Part shown: piece after piece, positions 1-9,402 of the stretch
Layout: each line of letters begins with the position of its first letter
How positions within the stretch are numbered: position 1 is the first letter of the stretch
Source: Synechococcus sp. MW101C3
Lineage (GTDB): Bacteria > Cyanobacteriota > Cyanobacteriia > PCC-6307 > Cyanobiaceae
Direction of reading: 5' to 3'
NCBI RefSeq assembly: GCF_002252635.1
Contig: NZ_NQKX01000010.1
Coordinates: 1 to 64,000 of the forward strand
DNA: 64,000 nucleotides
Made by a program: the position numbers and the translations under genes
Notes under the pieces: model-generated
Seen by the model: only the letters and a program-made list of their open reading frames with translations
Told to the model about the DNA's origin: nothing
The model's database searches: none

Positions 1-703
1 CAGCTGCTCGCTATTGCTCGCCGCAAGCACGGGAAAGTCTGTGCTCGCAAGGCTTTCGCCCGCTACTAGTGGGGTGGGACTGCGTTGCAGCCACTGCTCT
101 CAACGAGCCGCAGGAGCCATTGCGAAACGGGCCGAACCGTCCACTGTGAACTTTTGCAACAGTCACGCGGCCCCCCTGGCTCACGGTTGCGCTGGCCGCG
201 CTTGAAGCCACGAGAGAAGACAGCAGGTGCCACACGAAGGCAACGACTCCGCTCAGACCTCTCCAGCGCAGGCCCTCCTGGTGGAGCTGAGAGGAGACGG
301 TTCGCTCCAGAGGCCGAGCACAAGCTCTTCGGACGTAGCCGTTCCAAGCCCCATCGCCTTCCAGCTTCCAATCCCCGCTCCGCTACTCCGCTTCTCACCA
401 CCCGGGGGCCGGCTTGCTGAACGCGACGGACGGATACGGCCCAGAAGCCCGCAGCCATAGGGAGGGCCAGTGTGCTCAGGAAGGTGCGTTCAAAGCCGTG
501 AGCAGCCTTAGCCTCAATCGGACCTCTGCCCCTGGGAGGCCTTCGAGCAGCAGAGTGTGGCTGTCACTACAGACGCGCTACCGAGAGGCACACCCATGTC
601 TGCCCAGGCCAGAGCAAAACCGAGGCAACAGAGGCGATAGCAGTTGCTGGCCTGCCTCAAGAGAGAAGAAGGCCCAGGAACTGCCAGCGGACCGTTCTCC
701 CAT
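1..703. other. Gene-free stretch, content unidentified
   Basis: No frame on either strand gives a protein I recognise. The open frames are short, overlap each other and read as arginine/serine-rich translations typical of non-coding GC-rich DNA. No tRNA, no repeat array and no transposase motif was seen. It could be a decayed gene or mobile-element remnant, but nothing in it proves that. It ends at the petD terminator. Confidence 0.5.
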
Positions 704-730
704 AAAAAAAGCCGCGGCTGATGCCGCGGC
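704..730 (-). terminator. Rho-independent terminator of petBD
   Basis: On the minus strand an 8-bp GC stem (GCCGCGGC twice around a 4-nt loop) is followed by seven T residues. It lies 30 nt past the petD stop and so ends the petB-petD transcript. Confidence 0.85.
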
Positions 731-760
731 GGGGGAGTATTGGCTGAGCTCGGAAGAGGC

Positions 761-1243
761 TCAGAACAGACCAAGGGTGAGGGACTTGTCAATCGGCATG
801 GCGGCACCGATGCCCAGGTAAATCGTGAAAGCAGTACCAAAAAGGAAGGCACCCATGGCCACAGGGCGGCGGAAGGGGTTCTGGAACTTGTTGAAGCTCT
901 CAATAAAAGGAATGAGCATCAAGCCGAGGGGCACCATCGTTTGAAGAGCGATGCCGAGCAGCTTGTTGGGGACAACCCTCAGAATCTGGAAGACGGGATA
1001 GAGGTACCACTCGGGGAGAATTTCCAGAGGAGTGGCAAATGGATCGGCTTTGTCGCCCAGCATGGCTGGATCGAGGACAGCGAGCCCAACAACGCACGCG
1101 ATGGTGCCAAGGATCACCACTGGGAAGATGTAGAGGAGATCGTTGGGCCAAGCGGGCTCGCCGTAGTAGTTGTGCCCCATGCCCTTGGCGAGCTTGGCGC
1201 GGAGCTTGGGATCGCTCAGATCAGGCTTCTTGAGGATGTGCAT
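761..1243 (-). CDS. petD: Cytochrome b6-f complex subunit IV (PetD)
   Basis: 160 aa, the normal length for PetD. It is a three-helix thylakoid membrane subunit that, with cytochrome b6, forms the quinol-oxidising Qo site of the cytochrome b6f complex between photosystems II and I. The N-terminal [14 protein letters not shown] region and the conserved PEWYLYP Qo-site motif (around residues 78-84) are visible, followed by hydrophobic segments. It is downstream of petB on the same strand with a 60-nt gap, the usual cyanobacterial petBD pair, and is followed by a strong terminator. Confidence 0.98.
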   Translation of the reverse strand: MHILKKPDLSDPKLRAKLAKGMGHNYYGEPAWPNDLLYIFPVVILGTIACVVGLAVLDPAMLGDKADPFATPLEILPEWYLYPVFQILRVVPNKLLGIALQTMVPLGLMLIPFIESFNKFQNPFRRPVAMGAFLFGTAFTIYLGIGAAMPIDKSLTLGLF

Positions 1244-1303
1244 GGAGGGGACCTAGTGAGGGCGGCGGAAAGCTAGAGAGCAGGGGCAAGAAACAGGCAG
1301 AGA

Positions 1304-1978
1304 TCACAAGGGACCGGAAATGCCTTGCTTACGGATCATCAGGAAGTGCATGAGCATGAAGACCGCAAGCAGCCAGGGCATGACGAAGGTGTGAAGGCTG
1401 TAGAAGCGGGTAAGAGTGGACTGACCGACGCTTTCACCACCACGGAGCAGCTCGACCATGAAGTCGCCAACCACAGGGACGGCGGCAGGAACACCGGAAA
1501 CAATCTTGACGGCCCAATAACCCACCTGATCCCAAGGGAGGGAATAGCCGGTGACCCCGAAAGAAACTGTGATGACGGCCATGGTGACGCCGGTGATCCA
1601 GGTGAGCTCACGGGGACGCTTGAAGCCGCCAGTGAGATACACGCGGAACACGTGAAGAATGAGCATCAGCACCATCATGCTGGCGCTCCAGCGATGCACT
1701 GAGCGGATCAGCCAACCGAAGCTGACATCCGTCATGAGGTACTGAACCGAGGCATACGCCTCAGCGACGGTGGGCTTGTAATAGAAGGTCATCGCGAAGC
1801 CGGTGGCAAACTGGATCAGAAAGCACACCAGGGTGATGCCGCCGAGGCAATAGAAAATGTTGACGTGGGGCGGCACGTATTTGGAGGAGATATCGTCTGC
1901 GATCGCCTGGATCTCCAGACGCTCCTCAAACCAGTCGTACACAGGGGACGACTTGGCAGCCGGAGACGAGTTCGCCAT
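1304..1978 (-). CDS. petB: Cytochrome b6 (PetB)
   Basis: 224 aa, four transmembrane helices, the diheme (plus heme c) core subunit of cytochrome b6f. The start is placed at MANSSP because the family N-terminus [12 protein letters not shown] follows closely; the open frame extends upstream but that part lacks similarity and runs into the divergent protease gene. Heme-ligand histidines are present in the [11 protein letters not shown] and ILHVFRVYL segments and in SLHTFVMPW, and the conserved IFYCLGG segment containing the heme-c cysteine is near residue 45. It is divergent from the ctp gene, whose proposed start is about 50 nt away. Confidence 0.97.
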   Translation of the reverse strand: MANSSPAAKSSPVYDWFEERLEIQAIADDISSKYVPPHVNIFYCLGGITLVCFLIQFATGFAMTFYYKPTVAEAYASVQYLMTDVSFGWLIRSVHRWSASMMVLMLILHVFRVYLTGGFKRPRELTWITGVTMAVITVSFGVTGYSLPWDQVGYWAVKIVSGVPAAVPVVGDFMVELLRGGESVGQSTLTRFYSLHTFVMPWLLAVFMLMHFLMIRKQGISGPL

Positions 1979-2029
1979 GCAGCAGGGGACGGTGGGTTGC
2001 GAGAGTCTACCGATTGCCGTGGACCGGTC

Positions 2030-3256
2030 GTGATTGCTGGCAGGCCTCTGAAACAGAGGGCATGGGCCTTGGTGTCGGCGGCCTCTTTGGCCCTGATTCT
2101 GCTGGGGTGCCCGCCCCCCGTGCAGGCCCTCAACGACGCGCAGCAACTGGTGGTGGAGGCCTGGCGCCTCGTGAACCAGAGCTATGTGGACCCCGAGCGC
2201 TTCGAGGCTGTGCACTGGCGCCAGTTGCGCCAGCAGGCCCTTGAACAGAGGATCGAAAGCAGTGGTGAGGCCTACGACGCCATCGCCGCCATGCTGGCCC
2301 CGCTGGGTGACCCCTACACACGGTTCCTCAGCCCATCTGACTACGCCGCTCTTCGTTCAAGCACCAAGGGGAGCGTCAGCGGGGTGGGCCTGCAGCTTGG
2401 GACGGTGGGCAACGACCAGACCATCGTGGTGATTGCGCCCCTGGATGGCTCACCGGCTGCCGAGGCGGCCATCGGCACCGGCAGTGCACTGCTTGAAGTG
2501 GAGGGGCAAAGCTGCGCCTCACTCGGTCTTGAGGCCACAGCGGCACGGCTGCGGGGACCGGCTGGAAGCCGGGTTCAGCTGCTGGTGCGCTCACCCGAAG
2601 GCGTGGAACGGCAGCTGCTGCTGGAACGCAGAACCGTTGACCTGCAACCCGTGCGGCAGCGCGAGTTCAATGCGCAGGGCCACCGGCTTGGGTACCTGCG
2701 CATCAGCCAGTTCAGCGAGCAGGTGCCCGAACAGGTGCGCGACACCCTCACTGCCTTCGACAGCCATGGCGTGGAAGGGCTTGTGCTGGACCTGCGCAAC
2801 AACTCCGGCGGACTGGTGGATGCCGGAGTTGCCGTAGCCGGCGCCTTGCTGGATGGCCAGCGGATCGTGGAAACCCGCACCCGCAGCGGCCTGAGCGAAG
2901 AGAGGCAGGCCCCTCCCGGCCAACTGTTCCGCGGGCCGATGCTCACGCTGGTGAATGGCGGCACAGCCAGTGCCAGTGAGATCCTGGCCGGGGCTCTCCA
3001 GGACGATGGACGTTCGGAGCTGCTGGGTAGCCGCACCTTCGGGAAAGGGCTGATTCAGACACTGATCGGGCTGGGCGACGGCAGTGGCCTCACGGTGACC
3101 GTGGCCCGCTACGTGACCCCCAGCGGCCGCGACATCCAAAGCCTGGGCATCACCCCCGATCAGCCCCTGCCCGAGCCGGAACCGCTCAACCCCGGCGGAG
3201 AGGACGACACCTGGCTGGCGGAAGCGGCCGCGACGCTCGCCGGGGAGTTGGCCTGA
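2030..3256 (+). CDS. Carboxyl-terminal processing protease (S41 family)
   Basis: 408 aa from a GTG start; the frame continues upstream but only antisense to petB. An N-terminal hydrophobic segment ending near LILLGC suggests export, possibly as a lipoprotein, though the lipobox is imperfect. A PDZ region follows (around VSGVGLQLG) and then the S41 core with [10 protein letters not shown]. The catalytic Ser314 in TASASE and Lys339 in FGKG are 25 residues apart, as in known Ctp/Tsp proteases. Cyanobacteria have several paralogues; CtpA matures the D1 protein of photosystem II. I cannot tell from sequence alone whether this is CtpA or another one such as CtpB/CtpC. The next gene starts directly after its stop codon. 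Confidence 0.88.
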   Translation: MIAGRPLKQRAWALVSAASLALILLGCPPPVQALNDAQQLVVEAWRLVNQSYVDPERFEAVHWRQLRQQALEQRIESSGEAYDAIAAMLAPLGDPYTRFLSPSDYAALRSSTKGSVSGVGLQLGTVGNDQTIVVIAPLDGSPAAEAAIGTGSALLEVEGQSCASLGLEATAARLRGPAGSRVQLLVRSPEGVERQLLLERRTVDLQPVRQREFNAQGHRLGYLRISQFSEQVPEQVRDTLTAFDSHGVEGLVLDLRNNSGGLVDAGVAVAGALLDGQRIVETRTRSGLSEERQAPPGQLFRGPMLTLVNGGTASASEILAGALQDDGRSELLGSRTFGKGLIQTLIGLGDGSGLTVTVARYVTPSGRDIQSLGITPDQPLPEPEPLNPGGEDDTWLAEAAATLAGELA

Positions 3257-4528
3257 ATGAAACGCACCCGCACGTATCACGATCCCCTGCATGGGGCCAT
3301 TCGCCTCGACCGTGACAATCCAGCCGAAGCGCTGGCCATGGAACTGGTCGATACCGTGCCGTTTCAACGGCTGCGCCGCATCCGCCAGCTGGGGCCCGCC
3401 TTTCTGACCTTCCACGGAGCTGAATCCAGCCGCTTCACCCATTCCCTCGGGGTGCTCCATCTGGTCCGTCGCGCCCTGGCGGAACTCACTCCCCAGGCTC
3501 CCGATCTGCTCGAAGCCCAGGGCGTTCTGTATGCCGCGGCCCTGCTGCACGACGTGGGCCATGGCCCGCTCAGCCACTCGGGCGAGGAGATGTATGGGTT
3601 AAGGCACGAGCGCTGGTCGGCCCGGCTGGTGCGCGAGCACCCGGATCTGCGCGGCCCGATGGAGCAGTTCGCTCCCGGCACCGCCGAGGCTGTGGCCAGC
3701 CTGCTGGAAGAGGGCAGCCACCCGCATCCCTCGATCGCGGCGCTGGTGAGCAGCCAGCTCGACTGTGACCGCCTCGACTACCTGCTGCGGGACAGCCACA
3801 GCACCGGAACCTGCTTCGGACAACTGGACCTCGACCGCCTGCTGGCCGCCCTGACCCTGGCCCCCGACCGCAGCCTTGCCATCCATCCCAAAGGCCTGAT
3901 GGCAGTGGAGCACTACCTGGTGGTGCGCAATCTGATGCACCGCAGCGTCTACAACCACCGCCTCAACGTGGTCTGCAACTGGCTGCTGCGGCAGCTGATC
4001 CTGGCCGCCCGCGACGCTCGCCCCGATCAGGTGTTTGCCGATGCGGTGATGGCCCGCTGGCTGTGGGAACCGGCGGCGCTGGATGTCTCCACCTATCTGG
4101 CCAACGATGACGTACGCACCGGGTACCACCTGCTCCGCTGGGCCGAGGACGGACCTGAGCCCCTGCGGCAGCTGAGCGCTCGCCTGCTGGAGCGCAGGCT
4201 GTTGAAGGCCCTTGACGTGAGCGCCCTGCCAGCGCAGGGCCGGTTGGAGCTGCTGGCACTGGCCCAGCGCCACGCTGCCGCCGCCGGCCTCGACCCACGG
4301 GTGTGTTGCGGGCTCGATCAGCGCCAGAGCCGTGGGTATCACCCATACAAAGGTGGGCTGCGGCTATGGGACGGTCACACGCTCGAAGCGCTTGAGGAGC
4401 GATCGCCATTGGTGAGCAGCCTGGTCAAACCGGTGGAGCTGTGTTGGCTGATCCATCCGGCTGAGGTCAACGCGCAGCTGAGGCAAGCGCTCCGGCAGCG
4501 ATCGGCTGAATCGAGACCTCCTGGGTAA
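3257..4528 (+). CDS. HD-domain phosphohydrolase (dNTPase/SAMHD1-like)
   Basis: 423 aa. HD-superfamily metal-dependent phosphohydrolase: His62 in SRFTHSLG, the His-Asp pair at 98-99 in LLHDVGHGPLSH, and a later metal Asp in SQLDCDRLDYLLRD near residue 170. This arrangement is typical of dGTPase/SAMHD1-like enzymes acting on deoxynucleoside triphosphates, but the substrate is not determined here. The ATG follows the protease stop with no gap, so the two are probably co-transcribed, and minC begins 23 nt after its stop. Confidence 0.85.
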   Translation: MKRTRTYHDPLHGAIRLDRDNPAEALAMELVDTVPFQRLRRIRQLGPAFLTFHGAESSRFTHSLGVLHLVRRALAELTPQAPDLLEAQGVLYAAALLHDVGHGPLSHSGEEMYGLRHERWSARLVREHPDLRGPMEQFAPGTAEAVASLLEEGSHPHPSIAALVSSQLDCDRLDYLLRDSHSTGTCFGQLDLDRLLAALTLAPDRSLAIHPKGLMAVEHYLVVRNLMHRSVYNHRLNVVCNWLLRQLILAARDARPDQVFADAVMARWLWEPAALDVSTYLANDDVRTGYHLLRWAEDGPEPLRQLSARLLERRLLKALDVSALPAQGRLELLALAQRHAAAAGLDPRVCCGLDQRQSRGYHPYKGGLRLWDGHTLEALEERSPLVSSLVKPVELCWLIHPAEVNAQLRQALRQRSAESRPPG

Positions 4529-4551
4529 GTTGTCCTCCTTCGCCCGCACCG

Positions 4552-5274
4552 ATGGCTGCCGTTCTGATTGCGGCTTCAGCGCCCGGCCTCGCCCATCAGA
4601 TGCTGCTGCCGGCCTCCCCTGACGGAGCAGCCACTGCCTTTCAGAACGTGCGCCTCGCTCTGGGGCACAGACCACCGCAGGGGCCGGTGGTGCTGCAGAG
4701 CGGAACCTGGCAGCTGGATCTGCCGCAGCTGCGCGAGCTCCAGCGGTTGTTCCGCAGCCATGGCCTGAAGCTTTGCAGGGTGGAGGGGCGGTGCGAGGAA
4801 ACGCTGGTGGCGGCGGCGGCGATCGGACTTGCCGTTGTCTCCAGCCGCAGCACGGAAGAGGGGTCAGGCGCGGCGGGGAACAGCGACAGCCAGGCGAGCG
4901 GCACCGTCGCAGGGCTGCCCGGCAGCGACGGACTCAGCCTGCATCGCGGCACACTGCGCGCCGGGGACCACGTGGAGGTGGGGGGATCGCTGCTGGTGCT
5001 GGGGGATGTGAACCCGGGCGCCCGTGTACGCGCCGCGGGTCATGTGCTCGTGTGGGGACGGCTGCGGGGCATTGCCCATGCGGGCTGCGAAGGGGATGCA
5101 AACGCCAGGATCGTGGCCTTGCACCTGCGGCCTCTGCAGTTGCGGATCGCCGATGCCGTGGCCCGCGGGCCCGAAGATCAACCACCGCTGGGCTTCTGCG
5201 AGCAGGCCACGCTGGTGGCAGGAAGCATTCGGATCGATCCGGCGGAACCGTTCTGGCCGGTGACGGAGGCCTGA
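4552..5274 (+). CDS. minC: Septum site-determining protein MinC
   Basis: 240 aa. Cell-division inhibitor that, recruited by MinD-ATP, blocks FtsZ assembly away from midcell. The C-terminal MinC beta-helix is clear: HRGTLRAGDHVEVGGSLLVL, GDVNPGARVRAAGHVLVWG and LRGIAHAGCEGDANARI. The N-terminal domain is more divergent, as is usual. minD and minE lie 2.4 kb downstream in the same orientation but are separated by three opposed genes. The start is the ATG 23 nt after the HD gene; an earlier in-frame start is excluded by that spacing. Confidence 0.93.
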   Translation: MAAVLIAASAPGLAHQMLLPASPDGAATAFQNVRLALGHRPPQGPVVLQSGTWQLDLPQLRELQRLFRSHGLKLCRVEGRCEETLVAAAAIGLAVVSSRSTEEGSGAAGNSDSQASGTVAGLPGSDGLSLHRGTLRAGDHVEVGGSLLVLGDVNPGARVRAAGHVLVWGRLRGIAHAGCEGDANARIVALHLRPLQLRIADAVARGPEDQPPLGFCEQATLVAGSIRIDPAEPFWPVTEA

Positions 5275-5327
5275 AGATCGCTTGGCTGGCATGTGTTCGG
5301 CGACAGCACTGACGAACAGCAAGCTCA

Positions 5328-5927
5328 TCAGCGGTTGATGATCCCCAGCCCGCCCAAAAGGCCCGCCACCCCCATGAACCACAGCGGCGAAAGCCGCGTG
5401 CGCAGCATGAGGAAGCACACCACAATCGAAACGAGATAACCCGGAACCCCGTGGTTGGCCGTGTTGAGGATCTTGAAGCCCACCACGAAGAGAATGCCCA
5501 GGGTGATCGGCCCAAGACCGCGCTCAAATGCCACCCGCCAGGGGGAATGCTCCAGGCGTTTCCAGCTGAGGCAGGCGACCACCATCAGCAGCGTGGATGG
5601 AACGAGAATGGCCAGTTCAGCGGCGTAGGCACTCACGAGCGCCATCCATGGCCCTTCCTTCCAGGCCGCCCCCATGCCCAGCAACCCCACAATCATTGAG
5701 CTGGGGCCCGGGGCCGCCTCCGCCAGCGCGTAGATATCCGAGAACTGGGAATCGGTGAGCCAGCAGAACTGCTCCACACTGATGTGGTGATACTCCGCCA
5801 GCAGGGTGTTGCCGCCTCCCAGCGAAAACAACGAAAGAGAAAGGAAGGTCCAGATCAGTTGAAGGAAGTCACCCAGCTGAGTGGTGGGAGGGGTCGCGCA
5901 GGAAAGCAAGACCAACGGCGAGCTCAT
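5328..5927 (-). CDS. chrA: Chromate transporter, CHR family, second half-size subunit
   Basis: 199 aa, hydrophobic, one CHR domain. It begins with the family pattern of a helix, then SLFSLGGGNTLLAEYHH and LAEAAPGPSSMIVGLLGMG, resembling the GGG...PGP signature of chromate ion transporters. Half-size CHR proteins work as pairs; this gene and the one upstream overlap by ATGA, implying coupled translation and a two-subunit transporter in the inner membrane. Substrate (chromate or sulfate-like anion) is assumed from the family. Convergent with minC, 53 nt apart. Confidence 0.88.
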   Translation of the reverse strand: MSSPLVLLSCATPPTTQLGDFLQLIWTFLSLSLFSLGGGNTLLAEYHHISVEQFCWLTDSQFSDIYALAEAAPGPSSMIVGLLGMGAAWKEGPWMALVSAYAAELAILVPSTLLMVVACLSWKRLEHSPWRVAFERGLGPITLGILFVVGFKILNTANHGVPGYLVSIVVCFLMLRTRLSPLWFMGVAGLLGGLGIINR

Positions 5928-6529
5928 GACGGCTCCTGGGCGCTGCTGCGGGGCCAGTACCAGACCATGGCCAGTGGACCCGCCACCAGCACCATCGGAA
6001 TCAGCCGCACATGGAACACGGCCATCGCCACAAAGGTGAGCGCAGCCAGTAGCAGGGCAACCCGATCTCGCCAGTAGGTGTGCAGGATCTTGAAGCCCAT
6101 CGACAGGGCCATGCCGGCCGCCGCTGCAACGACCCCGGCCAGCACCCGATCCACGGCCGGGATCTCATGCACCTGGAAATACACGAGGCCGAGCAGCATC
6201 AGCAGCGTGAATGGCACCACCAACATGCCGGCAAGAGCCACCAGCGCTCCGACGAGCCCGTGAAAACTGGCGCCGATGTAAACGGCCATGTTGATCTGGT
6301 TGGGCCCGGGGAACAGGCGCGCCACGGTGAGGCCGGTGAGGAAGTCCTGGTCGGACATCCAGCGGCGCTGCTCCACCACGATGCGCTGGCTCCAGGCCGA
6401 AAGGCCACCGCCAAAGGAGGAGAGCGCGACCTGCAGCATGCCGATGAACAGCTGACGGAGGCCGGGGGGTGGCGCCAGCCCGGCAGGGCACGGAATCGGG
6501 TGCGGTTCGGGAGCAGACGCAGGCATCAA
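5924..6529 (-). CDS. chrA: Chromate transporter, CHR family, first half-size subunit
   Basis: 201 aa, one CHR domain with SSFGGGLSAWSQ near residues 36-47 and LFPGPNQINMAVYIG near 71-85, the two signature motifs of the family, plus several hydrophobic helices. It overlaps the phospholipase-D-fold gene upstream and the second CHR subunit downstream by 4 nt each (ATGA), so the three genes form one translationally coupled unit. The unit is opposed to the min genes around it, which suggests it was inserted there. Confidence 0.88.
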   Translation of the reverse strand: MMPASAPEPHPIPCPAGLAPPPGLRQLFIGMLQVALSSFGGGLSAWSQRIVVEQRRWMSDQDFLTGLTVARLFPGPNQINMAVYIGASFHGLVGALVALAGMLVVPFTLLMLLGLVYFQVHEIPAVDRVLAGVVAAAAGMALSMGFKILHTYWRDRVALLLAALTFVAMAVFHVRLIPMVLVAGPLAMVWYWPRSSAQEPS

Positions 6530-7524
6530 TCGTGCACGAAGTGGGGATCAGGGGGGAGTTCACCCAGTTCGTGCAGGCTTGGATTGAGCGGGTCGGGGGC
6601 GGCATAGGGGCTGGCCTGCTCCCAGTCGGCTGCGAACGTGGCCTTGAGCCGTTCCACCACGGCCGGGGCATCACACTCGATGCCCAACTCCCGGCGCAGA
6701 TCGAAGGCGCTGCGGTCGATGTTCATGGATCCGGTCTGGGCGGCAATACCATCCATGAGGATCAGCTTGGCGTGCAGCTTGAGATGTTTCTGCCGCCGCA
6801 CCTTCACACCGAAGCGTTGCATCACCCGCAGCGATGAGAAGGTGTCATAAATGTCCCAGTCACTGATGCCGTGCTTTCCTCCGCAGAGCACGCGCACCTT
6901 CACCCCCCTTTCGCGGGCCGAAATGATCCGATCGAGGATCACCGCATCCACGAACTTGGGATGCTGGATCCACAGCGTGTTGTTGGCAGCATCCACGATC
7001 CGCGCCATCTGGCCGCGGCTGTGCAGACTGCTCCACAGCAGGCCGACCGCCAGATCAGGGGAGAAGAAGGTGCGGTTCCAGTCAGCCTCGAAGCCAGCAA
7101 TCACCTGCTCCACCACAGCTTTGGCACAGCTCACCACGCCATAGTCGCGCGTCTGGGTGAAGTACTTGTCACTCAGGTTGAAGGTGGCGATCAGGGCCTG
7201 CTCGCGGTCCACCACCATCGATTTCTCGTGGGTCACAGGGAAGGCTTCGCTCGTCCAGTTCACCTCCATGCCCCAGTCACACAGGCGCTGGTAGGCGGCA
7301 TCGTTCCAACGATCGCCGCCGGAAGTGTGAGGATTGAGCATCACCCGCACCTGCACACCACGTTGATGGGCCCGCAGCAAGGCCGCTTCCACCGCTTCCG
7401 ATTCCAGCTTGAACTGCTTCAGCAGCAGTTGCTCCCTGGCCCCTTCAATGAGCGCCACCACCGCTTCAGCGCCGTCGTCGGGCATGACCAGAAGTCTCTG
7501 GTGATGGGGGAGCGGATCCGGCAT
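6526..7524 (-). CDS. Phospholipase D-like (HKD) domain protein
   Basis: 332 aa with two intact HxKxxxxD motifs: His99-Lys101-Asp106 (THEKSMVVD) and His251-Lys253-Asp258 (LHAKLILMD), the second followed by GSMNIDRSAFDLRRELG. The fold covers phosphatidyltransferases such as cardiolipin synthase, phospholipases and nucleases. There are no long N-terminal membrane helices as in bacterial cardiolipin synthases, so a soluble phosphodiesterase/transferase is more likely; substrate unknown. First gene of the chr cassette, and divergent from minD across 122 nt that must hold both promoters. Confidence 0.82.
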   Translation of the reverse strand: MPDPLPHHQRLLVMPDDGAEAVVALIEGAREQLLLKQFKLESEAVEAALLRAHQRGVQVRVMLNPHTSGGDRWNDAAYQRLCDWGMEVNWTSEAFPVTHEKSMVVDREQALIATFNLSDKYFTQTRDYGVVSCAKAVVEQVIAGFEADWNRTFFSPDLAVGLLWSSLHSRGQMARIVDAANNTLWIQHPKFVDAVILDRIISARERGVKVRVLCGGKHGISDWDIYDTFSSLRVMQRFGVKVRRQKHLKLHAKLILMDGIAAQTGSMNIDRSAFDLRRELGIECDAPAVVERLKATFAADWEQASPYAAPDPLNPSLHELGELPPDPHFVHD

Positions 7525-7646
7525 CGGACAGGTGACAGCACGTGCACCGTTTTACTGGGCTCAGGAGCGTCTCGCCCGCAGCAGCAACGGGTACGGAGGG
7601 TGCCGACCACAAGTGGACGTAACCTGCAGGCATCCCTGGCAGCGCC

Positions 7647-8465
7647 GTGACCTCCGCCTCGAGCCGCACGATCCTCATCTGCTCCGGCAAGGGGGGGGTC
7701 GGCAAGACCACCCTCACCGCCAACCTCGGCATCGCCCTGGCCAAACAAGGCGCCAGAACCGCCGTGTTGGATGCCGATTTCGGTCTGCGCAATCTGGATC
7801 TGCTGCTCGGCCTCGAAAACCGGATCGTCTACACGGCGCAGGAAGTGCTCGCGGAAACCTGCCGCCTGGAGCAGGCTCTGGTGAAGCACAAGCAGGAGCC
7901 GAATTTATCGCTGCTGCCCGCAGGCAACCCACGCATGCTCGAGTGGCTCACGCCCGACGACATGAAGAAGATCGTGGCCATGCTGGAGGAGCGCTTTGAT
8001 TTCGTACTGATCGACTGCCCGGCCGGCATCGAGGACGGCTTCAAGAATGCGGCGGCCGCCTCCCGCGAAGCCCTGATCGTGACCACTCCGGAAGTGTCCG
8101 CGGTGCGGGACGCTGACCGGGTGATCGGCCTGCTGCAGACGCGAGAAATCCAGCCGGTGCAGCTGGTGCTGAACCGGGTGCGGCCAAAGATGATGGCCAA
8201 TCAGGAGATGCTGGCCGTCGACGACGTGACCGACATCCTCGCCCTGCCGCTGGTGGGCCTGGTGCTGGAGGACGAGCAGGTGATCGTGTCGACCAACCGC
8301 GGCGAACCGCTCACCCTCAATGGCAGCCGCTCCCCCGCAGGCCAGGCCTACATGAACGTGGCCAGGCGCCTGCGGGGCGAGGACGTTCCACTGGTGGATC
8401 CCACCAAGAAAGCACCAGGGCTGAGGGCCAAGATCGGCCGCTTGATGCAAACCAAGATCTTCTGA
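7647..8465 (+). CDS. minD: Septum site-determining ATPase MinD
   Basis: 272 aa from a GTG start, chosen because TILICSGKGGVGKTT then falls at the expected N-terminal position. The deviant Walker A (SGKGGVGKT, about 13-21), Walker B-like FDFVLIDCPAGIEDGF and a C-terminal amphipathic tail (KAPGLRAKIGRLMQTKIF) match MinD, which binds the membrane when ATP-loaded and recruits MinC. minE follows after 6 nt. minC is present but displaced upstream. Confidence 0.96.
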   Translation: MTSASSRTILICSGKGGVGKTTLTANLGIALAKQGARTAVLDADFGLRNLDLLLGLENRIVYTAQEVLAETCRLEQALVKHKQEPNLSLLPAGNPRMLEWLTPDDMKKIVAMLEERFDFVLIDCPAGIEDGFKNAAAASREALIVTTPEVSAVRDADRVIGLLQTREIQPVQLVLNRVRPKMMANQEMLAVDDVTDILALPLVGLVLEDEQVIVSTNRGEPLTLNGSRSPAGQAYMNVARRLRGEDVPLVDPTKKAPGLRAKIGRLMQTKIF

Positions 8466-8471
8466 TCACCG

Positions 8472-8777
8472 ATGACGCTCCGCGAACTCATCGACAAGCT
8501 GCTTGGACGTCAACCGGCCAGCGCTGCCACCGCCAAGCAGAGGCTGCAGCTGGTGCTGGCTCACGATCGCAGTGATCTGAATCCTGAATTGCTGGAGCAG
8601 ATGCGCCGGGAAATCCTTGAAGTGGTGTCGCGCTACGTGGAAATCGATCTGGAGGAAGGCGATGTGAGCCTGGAAACCGAAGACCGCGTGACTGCTCTGG
8701 TGGCCAACCTGCCGATCAAGCGGGCCCGCCCCACACCGTTACCTCCACCGCCTGGCACGGCTGCCGCCTCCGCCTGA
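8472..8777 (+). CDS. minE: Cell-division topological specificity factor MinE
   Basis: 101 aa. MinE stimulates MinD ATPase and drives Min pole-to-pole dynamics. Recognised by the family core [36 protein letters not shown] (about residues 25-59) and the N-terminal amphipathic stretch [11 protein letters not shown]. The proline-rich tail is not conserved. It follows minD closely in the same operon. Confidence 0.94.
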   Translation: MTLRELIDKLLGRQPASAATAKQRLQLVLAHDRSDLNPELLEQMRREILEVVSRYVEIDLEEGDVSLETEDRVTALVANLPIKRARPTPLPPPPGTAAASA

Positions 8778-8879
8778 GCAAGCCAGCGGCAGAAGCCGCT
8801 GGCCATGGGCTACGCCGGAGTGAAGTGGGAACCAGGGCCAGCAACGAGGGCGAAGCTGCGATTGCGTGGGAACCCTGGC

Positions 8880-9125
8880 ATGAGCCGCACTTCAGCGATG
8901 GATCCCTTGCCTGCCACCAGCGAAACCACACTGACTTCACCCGTGCTCACCCCTGCCGAGAGGCGCGTGCTGCACATGTTGAAAGAAGGGAGAAGCAACA
9001 AAGGCATTGCCGCCGCCCTTACCTTGAGCCACCGCACCGTGGAAAGCCACGTGTCGCACTTGCTGGCAAAAACCGGCTGCAACAACCGGAGCCAGCTGCT
9101 GCTGTGGGCTCTGGGGGAGAGATAA
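8880..9125 (+). CDS. Small LuxR-type helix-turn-helix protein
   Basis: 81 aa from the ATG at 8880; the frame is open from 8805 and another ATG exists at 8898. Almost the whole protein is a LuxR/GerE DNA-binding domain: LTPAERRVLHMLKEG, NKGIAAALTLSHRTVESHVSHLLAKTG. No receiver or ligand-binding domain is attached, so any signal must come from a partner or expression level. It lies downstream of minE in the same direction, possibly read through from it. Confidence 0.75.
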   Translation: MSRTSAMDPLPATSETTLTSPVLTPAERRVLHMLKEGRSNKGIAAALTLSHRTVESHVSHLLAKTGCNNRSQLLLWALGER

Positions 9126-9136
9126 GCTCAACGCGT

Positions 9137-9208
9137 GCCGGCTTAGCTCAGCGGTAGAGCAGCGCTTTTGTAAAGCGAAGGCCATCGGTTCAAATCCGTT
9201 AGCCGGCT
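9137..9208 (+). tRNA. trnT: tRNA-Thr (anticodon TGT)
   Basis: 72 nt cloverleaf without encoded CCA: acceptor GCCGGCT pairs with AGCCGGC, D-arm with GGTAGAGC, anticodon loop TTTGTAA, and GGTTCAAATCC T-arm. Anticodon UGU reads ACA/ACG-type threonine codons. Confidence 0.95.
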
Positions 9209-9402
9209 TCTCTTTGCCCTCAAGCTCACGGCTGTTGCCTTCTGGCCAGCAGGTTCCGGCGGCGTGCCGGCCTTCCCCGTGCTGTGCAACAGCATTGCTC
9301 CTTGCCGCTTGATGCTGTTTTGCTCTATGCCCTGCAGGACGTCAGCGGCTCAGGAGGCAAGACAAGCAACACACGGGGAAGCCCCTCAGCCGACGCCGTC
9401 TT

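Noticed and set aside
6526-7524. Cardiolipin synthase call for the PLD-fold protein
   Set aside because: It has both HKD motifs but lacks the N-terminal membrane helices of bacterial cardiolipin synthases, so only the fold is reported.
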